Positions 26,874 to 35,876 of a stretch of 64,000 bases of DNA are shown in pieces. The DNA lies in contig NZ_JWLK01000006.1 of NCBI RefSeq assembly GCF_000814005.1, positions 248,001 through 312,000 of the forward strand, written 5' to 3'. This DNA is from Ruegeria sp. ANG-S4. GTDB lineage: Bacteria; Pseudomonadota; Alphaproteobacteria; Rhodobacterales; Rhodobacteraceae. The notes under the pieces were generated by a model that saw only the letters and a program-made list of their open reading frames with translations, was not told where the DNA came from and ran no database searches. The translations under genes and the position numbers were made by a program. Position 1 is the stretch's first letter. Every line of letters starts with the position of its first letter.

Positions 26874-27830
26874 ATGAGCGACGCAAGCATCAATGCCAGC
26901 AACGTCTCCGCGCACCTCCGCGCGGACGAGGCCAGCTTTGGCGATTACTTCGCCCTGCTGAAGCCGCGGGTGATGTCGCTTGTCGTTTTCACTGCTCTGG
27001 TTGGTTTGCTGGCCGCTCCGGTTCCGGTTCATCCGTTTGTCGGCTTTTGCGCGATTCTGTTTATCGCCATCGGTGGCGGCGCATCGGGCGCTTTGAACAT
27101 GTGGTGGGACGCGGATATCGACAGGGTGATGAAACGAACCAAGGGCCGTTCGATCCCATCCGGCAAGGTTGACGAAGGCGAGGCGCTGGCGATCGGCCTG
27201 ACGCTGTCCGGTCTTTCGGTGATCATGCTGGGGCTGGCGACAAACTGGTTCGCGGGTGCCTTTCTGGCCTTTACCATCTTTTTCTACGTCGTGATCTACA
27301 CGATGTGGCTCAAGCGATCGACGCCGCAAAACATCGTGATCGGCGGCGCGGCTGGAGCGTTCCCACCTGTAATCGGCTGGGTCGCGGCAACGGGCTCCAT
27401 GACGTTGGAGCCATGGTTGATGTTCGCTTTGACTTTCATGTGGACACCGCCGCATTTCTGGGCGCTGGCGCTTTTCATGCGCTCGGACTACGACGATGCC
27501 GGTGTACCGATGCTGACGGTGACTCACGGGCGTCGCGCAACCCGCAAGCACATCCTGGTTTATACCGTGCTGCTGGCTTTGCTGGCGATCGGCACCGCGT
27601 TTTCAGGTATCGGCGGTCCGATTTACCTGACGGTTGCTGTTGTTATGAATGTCCTGTTCCTGCGTGGCGCGTGGCAAATCTCGCGCCGGACCGAGGTTGA
27701 TGCGGAGGCGGACAACTTCAAGGTCGAACGATCTTTCTTCAAGCTTTCGTTGCTCTACCTGTTCCTTCACTTCGGCGCGATTCTGGCCGAAGCTCTGCTG
27801 AAACCTTATGGTTTGGGAGGATGGTCATGA
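26874..27830 (+). CDS. ctaB: Protoheme IX farnesyltransferase (heme O synthase)
   Basis: A 318-residue UbiA-family membrane enzyme that adds a farnesyl group to heme b, giving heme O for the oxidase. The prenyl-diphosphate binding motif NMWWDADIDRVMKRTKGR lies near residues 75-92 and the second Asp-rich motif DYDDAGVPM near 204-212. About eight to nine hydrophobic helices are seen. AAGGACCGG precedes the ATG. The stop overlaps the start of the next small gene (ATGA). Confidence 0.95.
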   Translation: MSDASINASNVSAHLRADEASFGDYFALLKPRVMSLVVFTALVGLLAAPVPVHPFVGFCAILFIAIGGGASGALNMWWDADIDRVMKRTKGRSIPSGKVDEGEALAIGLTLSGLSVIMLGLATNWFAGAFLAFTIFFYVVIYTMWLKRSTPQNIVIGGAAGAFPPVIGWVAATGSMTLEPWLMFALTFMWTPPHFWALALFMRSDYDDAGVPMLTVTHGRRATRKHILVYTVLLALLAIGTAFSGIGGPIYLTVAVVMNVLFLRGAWQISRRTEVDAEADNFKVERSFFKLSLLYLFLHFGAILAEALLKPYGLGGWS

Positions 27831-27988
27831 GTTTGCGCAAAAGCCACGAACTGCATCAGCGTCGGTTTAGCCGGAACCTCGGCGTTGGCCTTACGCTTGC
27901 GGCCTTCATCGTTATTATTTTTGGCCTCACGGTCGTAAAGGTATCGGGAACGGATTTTGGAATGGCCAACCAGGAGGTTCAGAACTGA
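27827..27988 (+). CDS. Small single-helix membrane protein of the cta operon
   Basis: A 53-residue protein, missed by a simple length cut-off. It has a basic N-terminus (MSLRKSHELHQRRFSRN), one transmembrane helix at about 18-38 (LGVGLTLAAFIVIIFGLTVV) and a short polar tail. Its ATG overlaps the ctaB stop (ATGA) and its TGA overlaps the ctaG start (TGATG), so it is coupled to both. A small gene at this position between ctaB and ctaG is seen in other alphaproteobacteria and is sometimes called CoxF-like; the job is not established. Oxidase assembly or copper delivery is a reasonable inference. Confidence 0.8.
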   Translation: MSLRKSHELHQRRFSRNLGVGLTLAAFIVIIFGLTVVKVSGTDFGMANQEVQN

Positions 27989-28563
27989 TGGCGTTGTCGG
28001 GTCCTCAGAAGACGGTTGCGCAAACAGTTGGTGTCGTTCTGCTGATGGGCAGCCTGGCATGGGCTGCGGTTCCGTTTTATGACTGGTTCTGCCGCGTAAC
28101 CGGCTTTGGCGGCACCACCGGTGTCAGCGAAGAGGCACCCAAAGATATTCTGGATCGCACCGTGACGGTTCGCTTTGATGCGTCCAAGGCCAAGGGAATG
28201 GCCTGGGAGTTCAAACCGGTCGAGCGCGAGATGGAAGTGCGCATAGGTGAAACCGGGCTTGCCTTCTACGAGGCCTATAACCCGACCGACCGCCCCATCG
28301 CCGGGCAGGCATCCTATAATGTCGCGCCTTATTCGGCAGGTGGATACTTCCAGAAAATCGCCTGTTTCTGCTTTGAAGAACAGGTCCTGCAACCCGGCGA
28401 ACGGGTTGAGATGCCTGTGACTTTCTTCGTCGACCCTGAAATGGTTGACGACCTGGAAGCCAAATATGTGCATACGATAACGCTGTCGTATACATTCTAC
28501 GAAATTGACCTGCCCGAGGGCTATGCCGCTCTTGACGCGCAGGCAGATACAAATACGAACTAA
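27988..28563 (+). CDS. ctaG: Cytochrome c oxidase assembly protein CtaG/Cox11
   Basis: A 191-residue copper chaperone that inserts CuB into subunit I. One N-terminal transmembrane helix (about 10-31) anchors a periplasmic domain with the copper-binding CFCF motif at 126-129 (IACFCFEEQ); another Cys is at 35 just outside the membrane. This is the Cox11 family, not the unrelated caa3 CtaG family. The start codon overlaps the preceding small gene. Confidence 0.96.
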   Translation: MALSGPQKTVAQTVGVVLLMGSLAWAAVPFYDWFCRVTGFGGTTGVSEEAPKDILDRTVTVRFDASKAKGMAWEFKPVEREMEVRIGETGLAFYEAYNPTDRPIAGQASYNVAPYSAGGYFQKIACFCFEEQVLQPGERVEMPVTFFVDPEMVDDLEAKYVHTITLSYTFYEIDLPEGYAALDAQADTNTN

Positions 28564-28585
28564 CGCCTGTAGGTGAGGGACGCTG

Positions 28586-29401
28586 ATGGCACACGCTAAA
28601 AACCACGATTATCACATTCTGGCACCGTCGATCTGGCCATTGATCGGCGCGGTCGGTGGCTTTGTGATGCTGTTCGGAGCGGTTCTTTGGATGCACGGGA
28701 TCACCCCGTGGATGTTCTGGGCCGGTCTGGTCGCCGTCCTTTACACCATGTTCGCCTGGTGGACCGAGGTTGTGGTCGAAAGCCGGCAAGGCGACCACAC
28801 GCCGGTTGTTCGCATTGGTCTGCGCTACGGCTTCATCCTGTTTGTGATGTCCGAGGTGATGTTCTTCTTTGCCTGGTTCTGGTCGTTCTTCAAACATCGC
28901 ATGTATCCGATGTACGACTATGCCGGCACCGAATACATCCAGCCCGATATCCATGCGGTCGACCCGTTCCACCTGCCGCTGATCAACACTCTGGTCCTGC
29001 TGCTGTCTGGCTGCGCGATCACATGGGCGCACCACGCGCTTGTGCATGACAATGATCGCAATGCCCTGATCAATGGCCTGGCCATCGGTATCGTGCTTGG
29101 CGTTGCCTTCACTGCGCTGCAGGCCTTCGAATACTATGAACTTCTGGCTCACGAAGACTGGCAGTTTGGTGGCGATCAGTTCTATTCGAACTTTTTCATG
29201 GCGACCGGCTTCCACGGTTTCCACGTGATCATCGGGACGATCTTTCTGTCGGTCTGTTTGATCCGTGCGTTGAAGGGCGACTTCACGCCCGAGAAACACG
29301 TCGGCTTTGAGGCCGCGGCCTGGTACTGGCACTTCGTGGACGTTGTCTGGCTGTTCCTGTTCTTTGCCGTCTACATCTGGGGTCAGGCCCCGCTGATGTA
29401 G
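28586..29401 (+). CDS. ctaE: Cytochrome c oxidase subunit III
   Basis: A 271-residue subunit with seven transmembrane helices, which binds lipid and keeps proton uptake active in aa3 oxidases. Typical segments are [17 protein letters not shown], the [12 protein letters not shown] loop, [13 protein letters not shown] and [30 protein letters not shown] carries the Shine-Dalgarno before the ATG at 28586. It is the last gene before a strong terminator. Confidence 0.97.
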   Translation: MAHAKNHDYHILAPSIWPLIGAVGGFVMLFGAVLWMHGITPWMFWAGLVAVLYTMFAWWTEVVVESRQGDHTPVVRIGLRYGFILFVMSEVMFFFAWFWSFFKHRMYPMYDYAGTEYIQPDIHAVDPFHLPLINTLVLLLSGCAITWAHHALVHDNDRNALINGLAIGIVLGVAFTALQAFEYYELLAHEDWQFGGDQFYSNFFMATGFHGFHVIIGTIFLSVCLIRALKGDFTPEKHVGFEAAAWYWHFVDVVWLFLFFAVYIWGQAPLM

Positions 29402-29424
29402 AGCGGATCGCATGATCCAATTGC

Positions 29425-29450
29425 AAAAGCCGCCCAAGGGCGGCTTTTTC
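29425..29450 (+). terminator. Rho-independent terminator after subunit III
   Basis: AAAGCCGCC pairs with GGCGGCTTT within 29425-29449, followed by TTTTC. It ends the ctaC-ctaE transcript, although SURF1 follows on the same strand. Confidence 0.85.
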
Positions 29451-29557
29451 TCTTTCCCGGGGGCGCAGGATTGCGCCCCATACAATTGCGTGGTTGCATT
29501 TCGGTATGGGCCACCCTTAACAAGACGCCGGTTCCTGCAACGAGCGATAATCCTGTC

Positions 29558-30235
29558 ATGCGCCGCACTCTGTTTCTGCTGATATTCGGACTTGCCGGTC
29601 TGGGCGTTCTGGTGTCGCTGGGCGTTTGGCAGGTGCAGCGACTGGCTTGGAAGCAGGGGGTCCTGGCCGAAATTGAAAGCCGAATCTCGGCCGCGCCCGT
29701 CGCGCTGCCTATGCAGGTCGCTGAGGATGCGGACAAATACCTGCCGGTCACTGTTTCAGGCGACATGCAGCCGGGGGAAATCCACGTTCTGGTCTCGGTC
29801 AAGCAGGTTGGGGCGGGGTATCGCATCATCCAGCCCTTCCGCACCGATGATCGGACCATTCTGGTGGATCGCGGATTTGTTCCGGTGACCGCAAAGGACA
29901 CACCGCGTCAGACCGGCCAGATGGAGATTTACGGCAACCTCCACTGGCCGGATGAGATCGACAGATACACGCCCGAGCCGGATCTTGACGCCAACATCTG
30001 GTTCGCGCGTGACGTGCCCAATCTGGCAGCGGCGCTGGAGTCTGAACCCGTGCTACTAATCGCCAGATCACCGACCGATCCCGGCGTGACGCCATTGCCT
30101 GTCGATACGGCGGGCATTCCAAACGATCACCTGCAATATGCAATCACCTGGTTTGGCCTTGCTTTGGTCTGGGCCGCGATGACCGGGTATTTCCTGTGGC
30201 GCAGCCGCGCCTCTTCTGAGAGTGACGAGCAATGA
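29558..30235 (+). CDS. SURF1-family oxidase assembly protein
   Basis: A 225-residue protein from the ATG at 29558 (MRRTLFLLIFG); an in-frame extension to 29471 lacks a membrane-type start. Two transmembrane helices lie at about 5-24 and 195-215 with a periplasmic domain between them, the SURF1 layout. Segments LGVWQVQRLAWK, GYRIIQPFRTDDRTILVDRG and NDHLQYAITWFGLAL are characteristic. SURF1 helps insert heme a into subunit I. It overlaps thrC by 4 bases (ATGA). Confidence 0.93.
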   Translation: MRRTLFLLIFGLAGLGVLVSLGVWQVQRLAWKQGVLAEIESRISAAPVALPMQVAEDADKYLPVTVSGDMQPGEIHVLVSVKQVGAGYRIIQPFRTDDRTILVDRGFVPVTAKDTPRQTGQMEIYGNLHWPDEIDRYTPEPDLDANIWFARDVPNLAAALESEPVLLIARSPTDPGVTPLPVDTAGIPNDHLQYAITWFGLALVWAAMTGYFLWRSRASSESDEQ

Positions 30236-31620
30236 AATACATCTCAACCCGTGGCCAAGCGCCGGAACTGAGTTTTGAAGACGCGATGCTGACGGGTCTG
30301 GCCCGTGACGGTGGATTGTACCTGCCTGCCGAGATCCCGGTGATGACGCAGGATCAGATCGCGGCACTGGCTGGCTTGTCCTATGAAGAGATCGCTTTCC
30401 GCGTCATGTGGCCGTATGTCAGCGGGTCGTTTGACGCGGATGAGTTCAGGGCGATCATTGCCCGCGCCTATGAGGGCTTTGGTCACGATGCCCGCGCCCC
30501 ACTGAAGCAACTCAACGAAAACCACTTCCTGCTGGAACTGTTCCACGGGCCAACGCTTGCGTTCAAGGATTTCGCGATGCAGCTGATCGGTCAGCTGTTT
30601 CAGGTGGCACTGAAGCGGCGCGGTGATCGGGTGACGATTGTCGGCGCGACCAGCGGTGACACCGGATCAGCCGCGATCGAGGCCTTTCGGGGGCTCGATG
30701 CGGTGGATGTGTTTATCCTATATCCCCATGGCCGCGTGTCCGAAGTACAGCGCCGTCAGATGACGACCCCGGCGGACAGCAATGTGCATGCCTTGGCCGT
30801 GGACGGTGATTTTGACGATTGCCAGGCCGCCGTGAAAGATATGTTCAACGATTTCGACTTCCGCGATGGCGTGAAACTGGCCGGGGTGAACTCGATCAAC
30901 TTCGCACGGGTTCTGGCGCAGGTGGTTTATTACTTCTCTGCTGCGGTCAGCCTTGGTGCGCCGTATCGAAAGATCAGCTTTACCGTGCCGACCGGCAACT
31001 TTGGCGATATCTTCGCGGGCTTTATCGCAAAACGCATGGGCCTGCCGATTGACCGGCTGGTGGTAGCGACGAACCAGAATGACATTCTGCATCGTTGCCT
31101 GTCGGGTGAGGGGTATTTCAAGGGCGAGACCATCCCCTCGATCAGCCCGTCGATGGATATTCAGGTCAGTTCGAACTTTGAACGGGCGCTGTATTATGCC
31201 TACGGCGAGGATGGCGGTGCCGTTGCGCAGCTAATGGATGAGCTGAAAAACGGCGGTTTCAAAGTCAGCCAAGGGGCCATGCAGGCGCTGCGCGAGAATT
31301 TCGACTCGGGCCGCGTGTCCGAGGACGAAACGCTTCAGACCATCAAAGCCACGCTGGCCCACAGCGCCGAACTGGTCTGTCCGCATACGGCAGTCGGCAT
31401 AAAGGTTGCCGAAGATCACCGCACCGCCGACGTTCCGATGATCACGCTGGCCACCGCGCATCCGGCGAAATTCCCGGCAGCGGTTGAGAAGGCGAGCGAT
31501 ATTCATCCGCCTCTTCCCTCTCGCATGTCTGATCTGTATGAACGTCCGGAACGGGTGACCCGCATCGCCAATGATCTGGGTGCCATCGAGGATCATATCA
31601 GAAGGCACATCGCTGAGTGA
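30232..31620 (+). CDS. thrC: Threonine synthase
   Basis: A 462-residue PLP enzyme that converts O-phosphohomoserine to threonine. The PLP lysine is Lys112 in LAFKDFAMQ; the phosphate-binding GATSGDTGSAA motif is near 140-150, and the VPTGNFGDIFAGF segment near 250. The length and N-terminal YISTRG start mark the class II (fungal/proteobacterial) subfamily. The coupling to SURF1 upstream and the M16 peptidase downstream is positional, not functional. Confidence 0.97.
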   Translation: MKYISTRGQAPELSFEDAMLTGLARDGGLYLPAEIPVMTQDQIAALAGLSYEEIAFRVMWPYVSGSFDADEFRAIIARAYEGFGHDARAPLKQLNENHFLLELFHGPTLAFKDFAMQLIGQLFQVALKRRGDRVTIVGATSGDTGSAAIEAFRGLDAVDVFILYPHGRVSEVQRRQMTTPADSNVHALAVDGDFDDCQAAVKDMFNDFDFRDGVKLAGVNSINFARVLAQVVYYFSAAVSLGAPYRKISFTVPTGNFGDIFAGFIAKRMGLPIDRLVVATNQNDILHRCLSGEGYFKGETIPSISPSMDIQVSSNFERALYYAYGEDGGAVAQLMDELKNGGFKVSQGAMQALRENFDSGRVSEDETLQTIKATLAHSAELVCPHTAVGIKVAEDHRTADVPMITLATAHPAKFPAAVEKASDIHPPLPSRMSDLYERPERVTRIANDLGAIEDHIRRHIAE

Positions 31621-32879
31621 CAGTCAGACAAGACCAGCTGAAGAACGGATTTCGTATCGTCAGTGAAAATATGCCGGGGCTGCAATCCGCCGCCATCGGC
31701 ATCTGGGTAACCGCCGGCGGGCGGCATGAACGGATCGAACAGAACGGTATCGCGCATTTCCTTGAGCATATGGCGTTCAAGGGAACCCAGCGCCGATCCG
31801 CGCTGCAAATTGCCGAAGCAATCGAGGATGTGGGCGGCTATATCAACGCCTACACCTCGCGCGAGGTCACGGCCTACTATGCGCGCGTTCTGAAGGATGA
31901 CGTGGCGCTGGCGATGGATGTGATCGGCGACATCGTTCTGAACCCGGTGTTTGACCCGCGCGAGATCGAGGTCGAGCGTGGCGTGATCCTGCAGGAGATC
32001 GGTCAGGCTTATGACACGCCGGATGATGTGATCTTTGACTGGCTGCAAGAGCAGAGCTATCACAACCAACCGCTGGGCCGCACCATTCTGGGGCCGTCCG
32101 AGCGCGTCAGTGCGTTCTCGCGCGAGGACCTGTCGGGCTTTGTGTCCGAACATTACGGCCCGGAGCAGATGATCCTGTCGGCTGCCGGAGCCGTGGATCA
32201 CGACGCATTGATGAAAATGGCCGAAGAGATATTTGGCCACCTGCAACCCTGCAAGGGCCATACTCCTGAGGCAGCCCGGTTCACCGGCGGCGAAGCGCGG
32301 CAGGAAAAAGAGCTGGAACAGGCCCATTTTGCGCTGGCGCTGGAAAGTCCGGGCTATCGCGATGATGCGATCTATACGGCGCAGATATACTCGACCGCTT
32401 TGGGCGGCGGGATGTCATCGCGCCTGTTTCAGGAAGTGCGGGAAACGCGCGGGCTGTGCTACACGATCTTTGCGCAGACCGGGGCTTATGCGGATACCGG
32501 GACAACCACGATCTATGCAGGGACCTCTGCCGATCAGGTGGCCGAACTGGCGACCATCACCATCGACGAGATGAAGCGCGCCGCCGAAGATATGACCCCC
32601 GAAGAGGTCGCCCGCGCCCGTGCGCAGATGAAAGCCGGGATGCTGATGGGGCTTGAAAGCCCCTCAAACCGTGCGGAACGACTGGCGCGGCTGGTGCAGA
32701 TCTGGGGCCGTGTGCCATCGCTTGAGGATACGGTCGCCAAAATTGATGCGGTCAGCACCAAGGATGTCCGCGCCTTTGCCGAAGACGTGGCCGTGGCGGC
32801 CCCGGCGGCGCTGGCGCTCTATGGCCCGATCTCGGGCGCACCAACGCTGATGGACCTGCAGGAAAGGCGTGCGGCGTGA
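31617..32879 (+). CDS. M16-family zinc peptidase (mitochondrial processing peptidase-like)
   Basis: A 420-residue inverzincin with the HxxEH motif: His47, Glu50 and His51 in AHFLEHMAFKGT; the downstream zinc ligand Glu is in the IEVERGVILQE segment near 120-127. It resembles mitochondrial processing peptidase beta and the single-chain bacterial PqqL/YmxG-like peptidases. Start is GTG at 31617, overlapping the thrC stop. The C-terminal half has the second M16 domain (GGGMSSRLFQEVRETRGL). Substrates are unknown. Confidence 0.93.
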   Translation: MTVRQDQLKNGFRIVSENMPGLQSAAIGIWVTAGGRHERIEQNGIAHFLEHMAFKGTQRRSALQIAEAIEDVGGYINAYTSREVTAYYARVLKDDVALAMDVIGDIVLNPVFDPREIEVERGVILQEIGQAYDTPDDVIFDWLQEQSYHNQPLGRTILGPSERVSAFSREDLSGFVSEHYGPEQMILSAAGAVDHDALMKMAEEIFGHLQPCKGHTPEAARFTGGEARQEKELEQAHFALALESPGYRDDAIYTAQIYSTALGGGMSSRLFQEVRETRGLCYTIFAQTGAYADTGTTTIYAGTSADQVAELATITIDEMKRAAEDMTPEEVARARAQMKAGMLMGLESPSNRAERLARLVQIWGRVPSLEDTVAKIDAVSTKDVRAFAEDVAVAAPAALALYGPISGAPTLMDLQERRAA

Positions 32880-33463
32880 TGCTACTGGGCCGACGCAAGC
32901 TGAAACTTGAGACCGAGCGCCTGAGCCTGCGTCCGCCCGTGCATTCCGATTTCAACACCTGGGCCGCGCTGCGGCGCGCATCAAAAGAATTCTTGGTGCC
33001 GTGGGAACCGGTGTGGGCCAAGGACCACCTCAGCCGAAAGTCTTTCACCAACCGCGTCTACTGGGCGCAGAGATCGGTCGCGAGCGGCACGGCAATTCCG
33101 CTGTTTCTGTTTCGCCGCGCGGATGATGTGTTGCTGGGGGCGATCACACTCGACAATGTACGCCGCGGACCTGCGCAGGCGGGGACCCTTGGGTATTGGA
33201 CCGGGCAATCGTTTGCCCGCCAAGGATACATGCGCGAAGCGATTGGCGCGGTGGTGCATCATGCCTTTACCCGGTTGGATCTGAGCCGGATCGAGGCGGC
33301 CTGTTTGCCGGAAAACAAACCGTCGCGCGGGCTGCTGGAAAGCACGGGGTTCAAGTACGAAGGCGTGGCGCAGTCGTATCTGCAAATTAACGGGCGCTGG
33401 CGGACCCATGTCCTGTATGCCAGTTTGCGGTCCGATCGTCGGGGCAGGACCGACGCAAGCTAG
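32879..33463 (+). CDS. GNAT N-acetyltransferase, RimJ/RimL-like
   Basis: A 194-residue acetyltransferase. LETERLSLRPP near the N-terminus and the C-terminal GYWTGQSFARQGYMREAI segment (acetyl-CoA loop, Q/R-x-x-G-x-M variant) with NKPSRGLLESTGF are typical of enzymes that acetylate ribosomal protein N-termini. The start could be ATG 32879 or the adjacent GTG 32876; both overlap the stop of the M16 peptidase. Its stop codon abuts a GC-rich repeat unit at 33463. Confidence 0.85.
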   Translation: MLLGRRKLKLETERLSLRPPVHSDFNTWAALRRASKEFLVPWEPVWAKDHLSRKSFTNRVYWAQRSVASGTAIPLFLFRRADDVLLGAITLDNVRRGPAQAGTLGYWTGQSFARQGYMREAIGAVVHHAFTRLDLSRIEAACLPENKPSRGLLESTGFKYEGVAQSYLQINGRWRTHVLYASLRSDRRGRTDAS

Positions 33464-33523
33464 GGGGCGCTGCCCCCGCCGCGGCAAGCCGCGTCTCCCC
33501 CGGGATATTTTTGGCCAGATGAA
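33463..33523 (+). repeat. Stop-abutting GC-rich element, unit 1
   Basis: Begins at the stop codon of the acetyltransferase with a GGGGGCGCTGCCCCC dyad, then a GCCGCGGCAAGCCGCG-like second hairpin, then TCCCCCGGGATATTTTTGG and CCAGATGAA. Three related units occur at 42021, 42081 (inverted) and 55218 (inverted). Confidence 0.8.
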
Positions 33524-33565
33524 CAAGGGGGATGACTTGGCCTCGGCTTGCGCTACACTTCGGTC

Positions 33566-34384
33566 ATGCGCTGGTTGGTTGCGGTATTGATGATGATCTC
33601 GGGCGGGGCCGCGGCGCAGGAGCGGCGGCCGAGCCATTGCATCGCCATTGCGGACGCCGCACCCGGTATCGAATATCTGCACAAGGCGGCCTGGCAAGAC
33701 CCAGTTCCCGAATTCTCGGTGCGGATCAGCTATGTCGCGCATGCATCGTTTTTGATCCAGACCCAAGGCGGGTTGAATGCGGTCACGGATTTCACCGGGT
33801 TTATCGGCGGGGCCGATCTGATCCCGGATGTGGTGACGATGAACCACGCGCACAGCACGCATTGGACCGCGCATCCTGACCCTGCGATTCCATATGTTCT
33901 GCCAGGATGGGGTGAGTTCGGGCAGGGGATCGATCACTACCTTGATCTGGGTGAGATGCTGGTGCGCAATGTCTCGACGGATATCCGATCCGCATATGGC
34001 GGCGTCGAGGAACGCGGGAACTCCATTTTTGTATTTGAGGTCGAGGGCCTGTGCATCGGACATCTGGGCCACCTGCATCATGTCCCGTCGGATGAACAAT
34101 TCGCGGCCCTGGGGCGGTTGGATGTTGTGATGGCCGCGGTGGATGGCGGCACGACAATGCCGCTGCCCGAGATGATCTCGGTTCTCAAGCGCCTGAAAAG
34201 TTCGGTCATCATTCCGATGCACTGGTTTTCGAGTTTTTCATTGGATCGGTTTCTGGTGGATATCCGTGGCGAGTTCCCGGTTGTCCGAGACGGCGTCTCG
34301 GAGATTGTCGTATCCCTGCGTGACCTGCCCGACAGGCCAACCGTGGTTGTGCTGGAGCCGCAATACCTGATTGATCTGGAATAG
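33566..34384 (+). CDS. Exported metallo-beta-lactamase-fold protein with altered metal motif
   Basis: A 272-residue protein from the ATG at 33566 (MRWLVAVLMM) with a signal peptide ending near Ala17 (GGAAA). The body resembles UlaG/L-ascorbate-6-phosphate-lactonase-like MBL proteins (VRISYVAHASFLIQT, TDFTGFIGGADLIPD, CIGHLGHLHH, VIIPMHWF). The usual HxHxDH metal motif reads HAHSTH at 94-99, with Thr98 in place of the Asp. Other His residues remain, so metal binding may be changed rather than lost. The physiological role is unknown. Confidence 0.78.
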   Translation: MRWLVAVLMMISGGAAAQERRPSHCIAIADAAPGIEYLHKAAWQDPVPEFSVRISYVAHASFLIQTQGGLNAVTDFTGFIGGADLIPDVVTMNHAHSTHWTAHPDPAIPYVLPGWGEFGQGIDHYLDLGEMLVRNVSTDIRSAYGGVEERGNSIFVFEVEGLCIGHLGHLHHVPSDEQFAALGRLDVVMAAVDGGTTMPLPEMISVLKRLKSSVIIPMHWFSSFSLDRFLVDIRGEFPVVRDGVSEIVVSLRDLPDRPTVVVLEPQYLIDLE

Positions 34385-34422
34385 GGCTTGCTGCGGCTGC
34401 GCGGGTTGGGCATGGAAGACGT

Positions 34423-35838
34423 ATGAGCCTAAATCCCGCTGATCCGACGTTTGGCAGTAAAATACGCGCCCACTTGGGCGAGGATGTTCTGCGACCTTTG
34501 GCACCAAGATACCTGGAGGAGCCGCGTGGTCGATTTACCGGGCACGCTGGCCTGCTTGCGTTGCCGCGTAGTGTCGATGAGGTATCGACCCTGGTGCGGC
34601 TGGCCGCAGAATCGCGTGTCGCCGTGGTCCCTTACGGTGGTGGTACCGGGTTGGTTGGTGGGCAAATCATGCCCGATGGCCCGGCTCCGCTGTTGATTTC
34701 AACGGAAAAACTGACGGCCATTCGCGCCGTGTATCCGACAGAAAACCTGTTGATTGCAGAGGCTGGCGTGGTTTTGGCCGACCTTCAATCTGCGGCGGAG
34801 GACGCAGACCGGCTATTTCCGCTGTCCTTGGCCGCGCAGGGATCGTGCCGTATTGGTGGCAATCTGGCGACCAATGCCGGCGGGGTGAATGTTCTGCGGT
34901 ATGGCAACGCGCGAGATTTGTGTCTTGGTCTAGAGGCGGTGCTGCCCAGTGGAGAAATCTGGAATGGTCTTCGCCGGTTGCGCAAGGACAACACCGGTTA
35001 TGATCTTCGCAATTTGCTGATAGGCGCGGAAGGGACGCTTGGTGTCATTACCGCGGCAACTCTAAAGTTATTTCCAAAGCCTGCGGCTGTCGGAACCTCG
35101 ATGCTTCAGGTCGCGTCGCCTGATGCTGCAATTCACCTGCTGTCCTTGGCGCGGGATCAGTTCGGAGACCTCGTCAGCTCGTTTGAACTGATCCACCGGC
35201 AGGGGCTGCAATTCCTGTCGGAGGTGTTGCCGGATGTGCGGCAGCCGTTCAATTCGCATCCTGAATGGTGCGTGTTGATCGAGGTGGGTTTGATATCGGG
35301 GCAAAACCCGTCCGAAATGCTGGAAACGTTGTTTGTCGCGGCTGAGGCAGACGGGCTGGTGAGCGATGGTGTGATCGCCCAGACTGAGGCTCAACGGCAT
35401 GAACTGTGGGCTGTGCGCGAGAACATTCCCGAGGCAAACCGGTTGATCGGGTCGGTTTCAAGCCACGACATCTCGGTCCCGATCTCGGCGATACCTGAAT
35501 TTATCCGGCGCGGGCAGGACGTGATTTCGGCGCTGGGTCCACTACGCATCAATTGTTTTGGACATGTCGGAGACGGCAACCTTCACTACAACGTGTTTCC
35601 GCCCGAAGGCCGCAATCGATCGGATTTTGATGACTTGCGCAGTGCGGTCAAATCAGCCGTTCACGAGTTGGTGCATTCATTTGACGGGTCGGTCAGTGCG
35701 GAACACGGTGTGGGCCGACTTAAAGTCGATGATCTCAAGCGCTTTGGCGACCCTGCGAAACTGAACGCGATGAAGGCGATCAAAGCGTCATTGGACCCAA
35801 AAGGGATCATGAATCCGGGCGCTGTCTTAAGGAGTTGA
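34423..35838 (+). CDS. FAD-linked 2-hydroxyacid dehydrogenase (D-2-hydroxyglutarate / D-lactate dehydrogenase family)
   Basis: A 471-residue flavoprotein. The FAD-binding PP-loop is VPYGGGTGLVGGQ at about 69-81, followed by GSCRIGGNLATNAGGVNVLRYG; the C-terminal FAD-oxidase domain has the metal/substrate motifs HVGDGNLHYNVF and AEHGVGRLK. The family includes D-2-hydroxyglutarate dehydrogenase, D-lactate dehydrogenase and GlcD; sequence alone does not settle the substrate. It stands alone, ending in a hairpin at 35838. Confidence 0.9.
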   Translation: MSLNPADPTFGSKIRAHLGEDVLRPLAPRYLEEPRGRFTGHAGLLALPRSVDEVSTLVRLAAESRVAVVPYGGGTGLVGGQIMPDGPAPLLISTEKLTAIRAVYPTENLLIAEAGVVLADLQSAAEDADRLFPLSLAAQGSCRIGGNLATNAGGVNVLRYGNARDLCLGLEAVLPSGEIWNGLRRLRKDNTGYDLRNLLIGAEGTLGVITAATLKLFPKPAAVGTSMLQVASPDAAIHLLSLARDQFGDLVSSFELIHRQGLQFLSEVLPDVRQPFNSHPEWCVLIEVGLISGQNPSEMLETLFVAAEADGLVSDGVIAQTEAQRHELWAVRENIPEANRLIGSVSSHDISVPISAIPEFIRRGQDVISALGPLRINCFGHVGDGNLHYNVFPPEGRNRSDFDDLRSAVKSAVHELVHSFDGSVSAEHGVGRLKVDDLKRFGDPAKLNAMKAIKASLDPKGIMNPGAVLRS

Positions 35839-35866
35839 TCGCGGCCCAAAAGGACCGGGCCGCGAT
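35838..35866. terminator. Hairpin between convergent genes
   Basis: ATCGCGGCCC (35838-35847) pairs perfectly with GGGCCGCGAT (35857-35866) around a 9-base loop, between the FAD oxidase and fasciclin gene ends. There is no U tract on either side, so it may act as a bidirectional mRNA-end structure. Confidence 0.6.
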
Positions 35867-35876
35867 GCATATGGGT

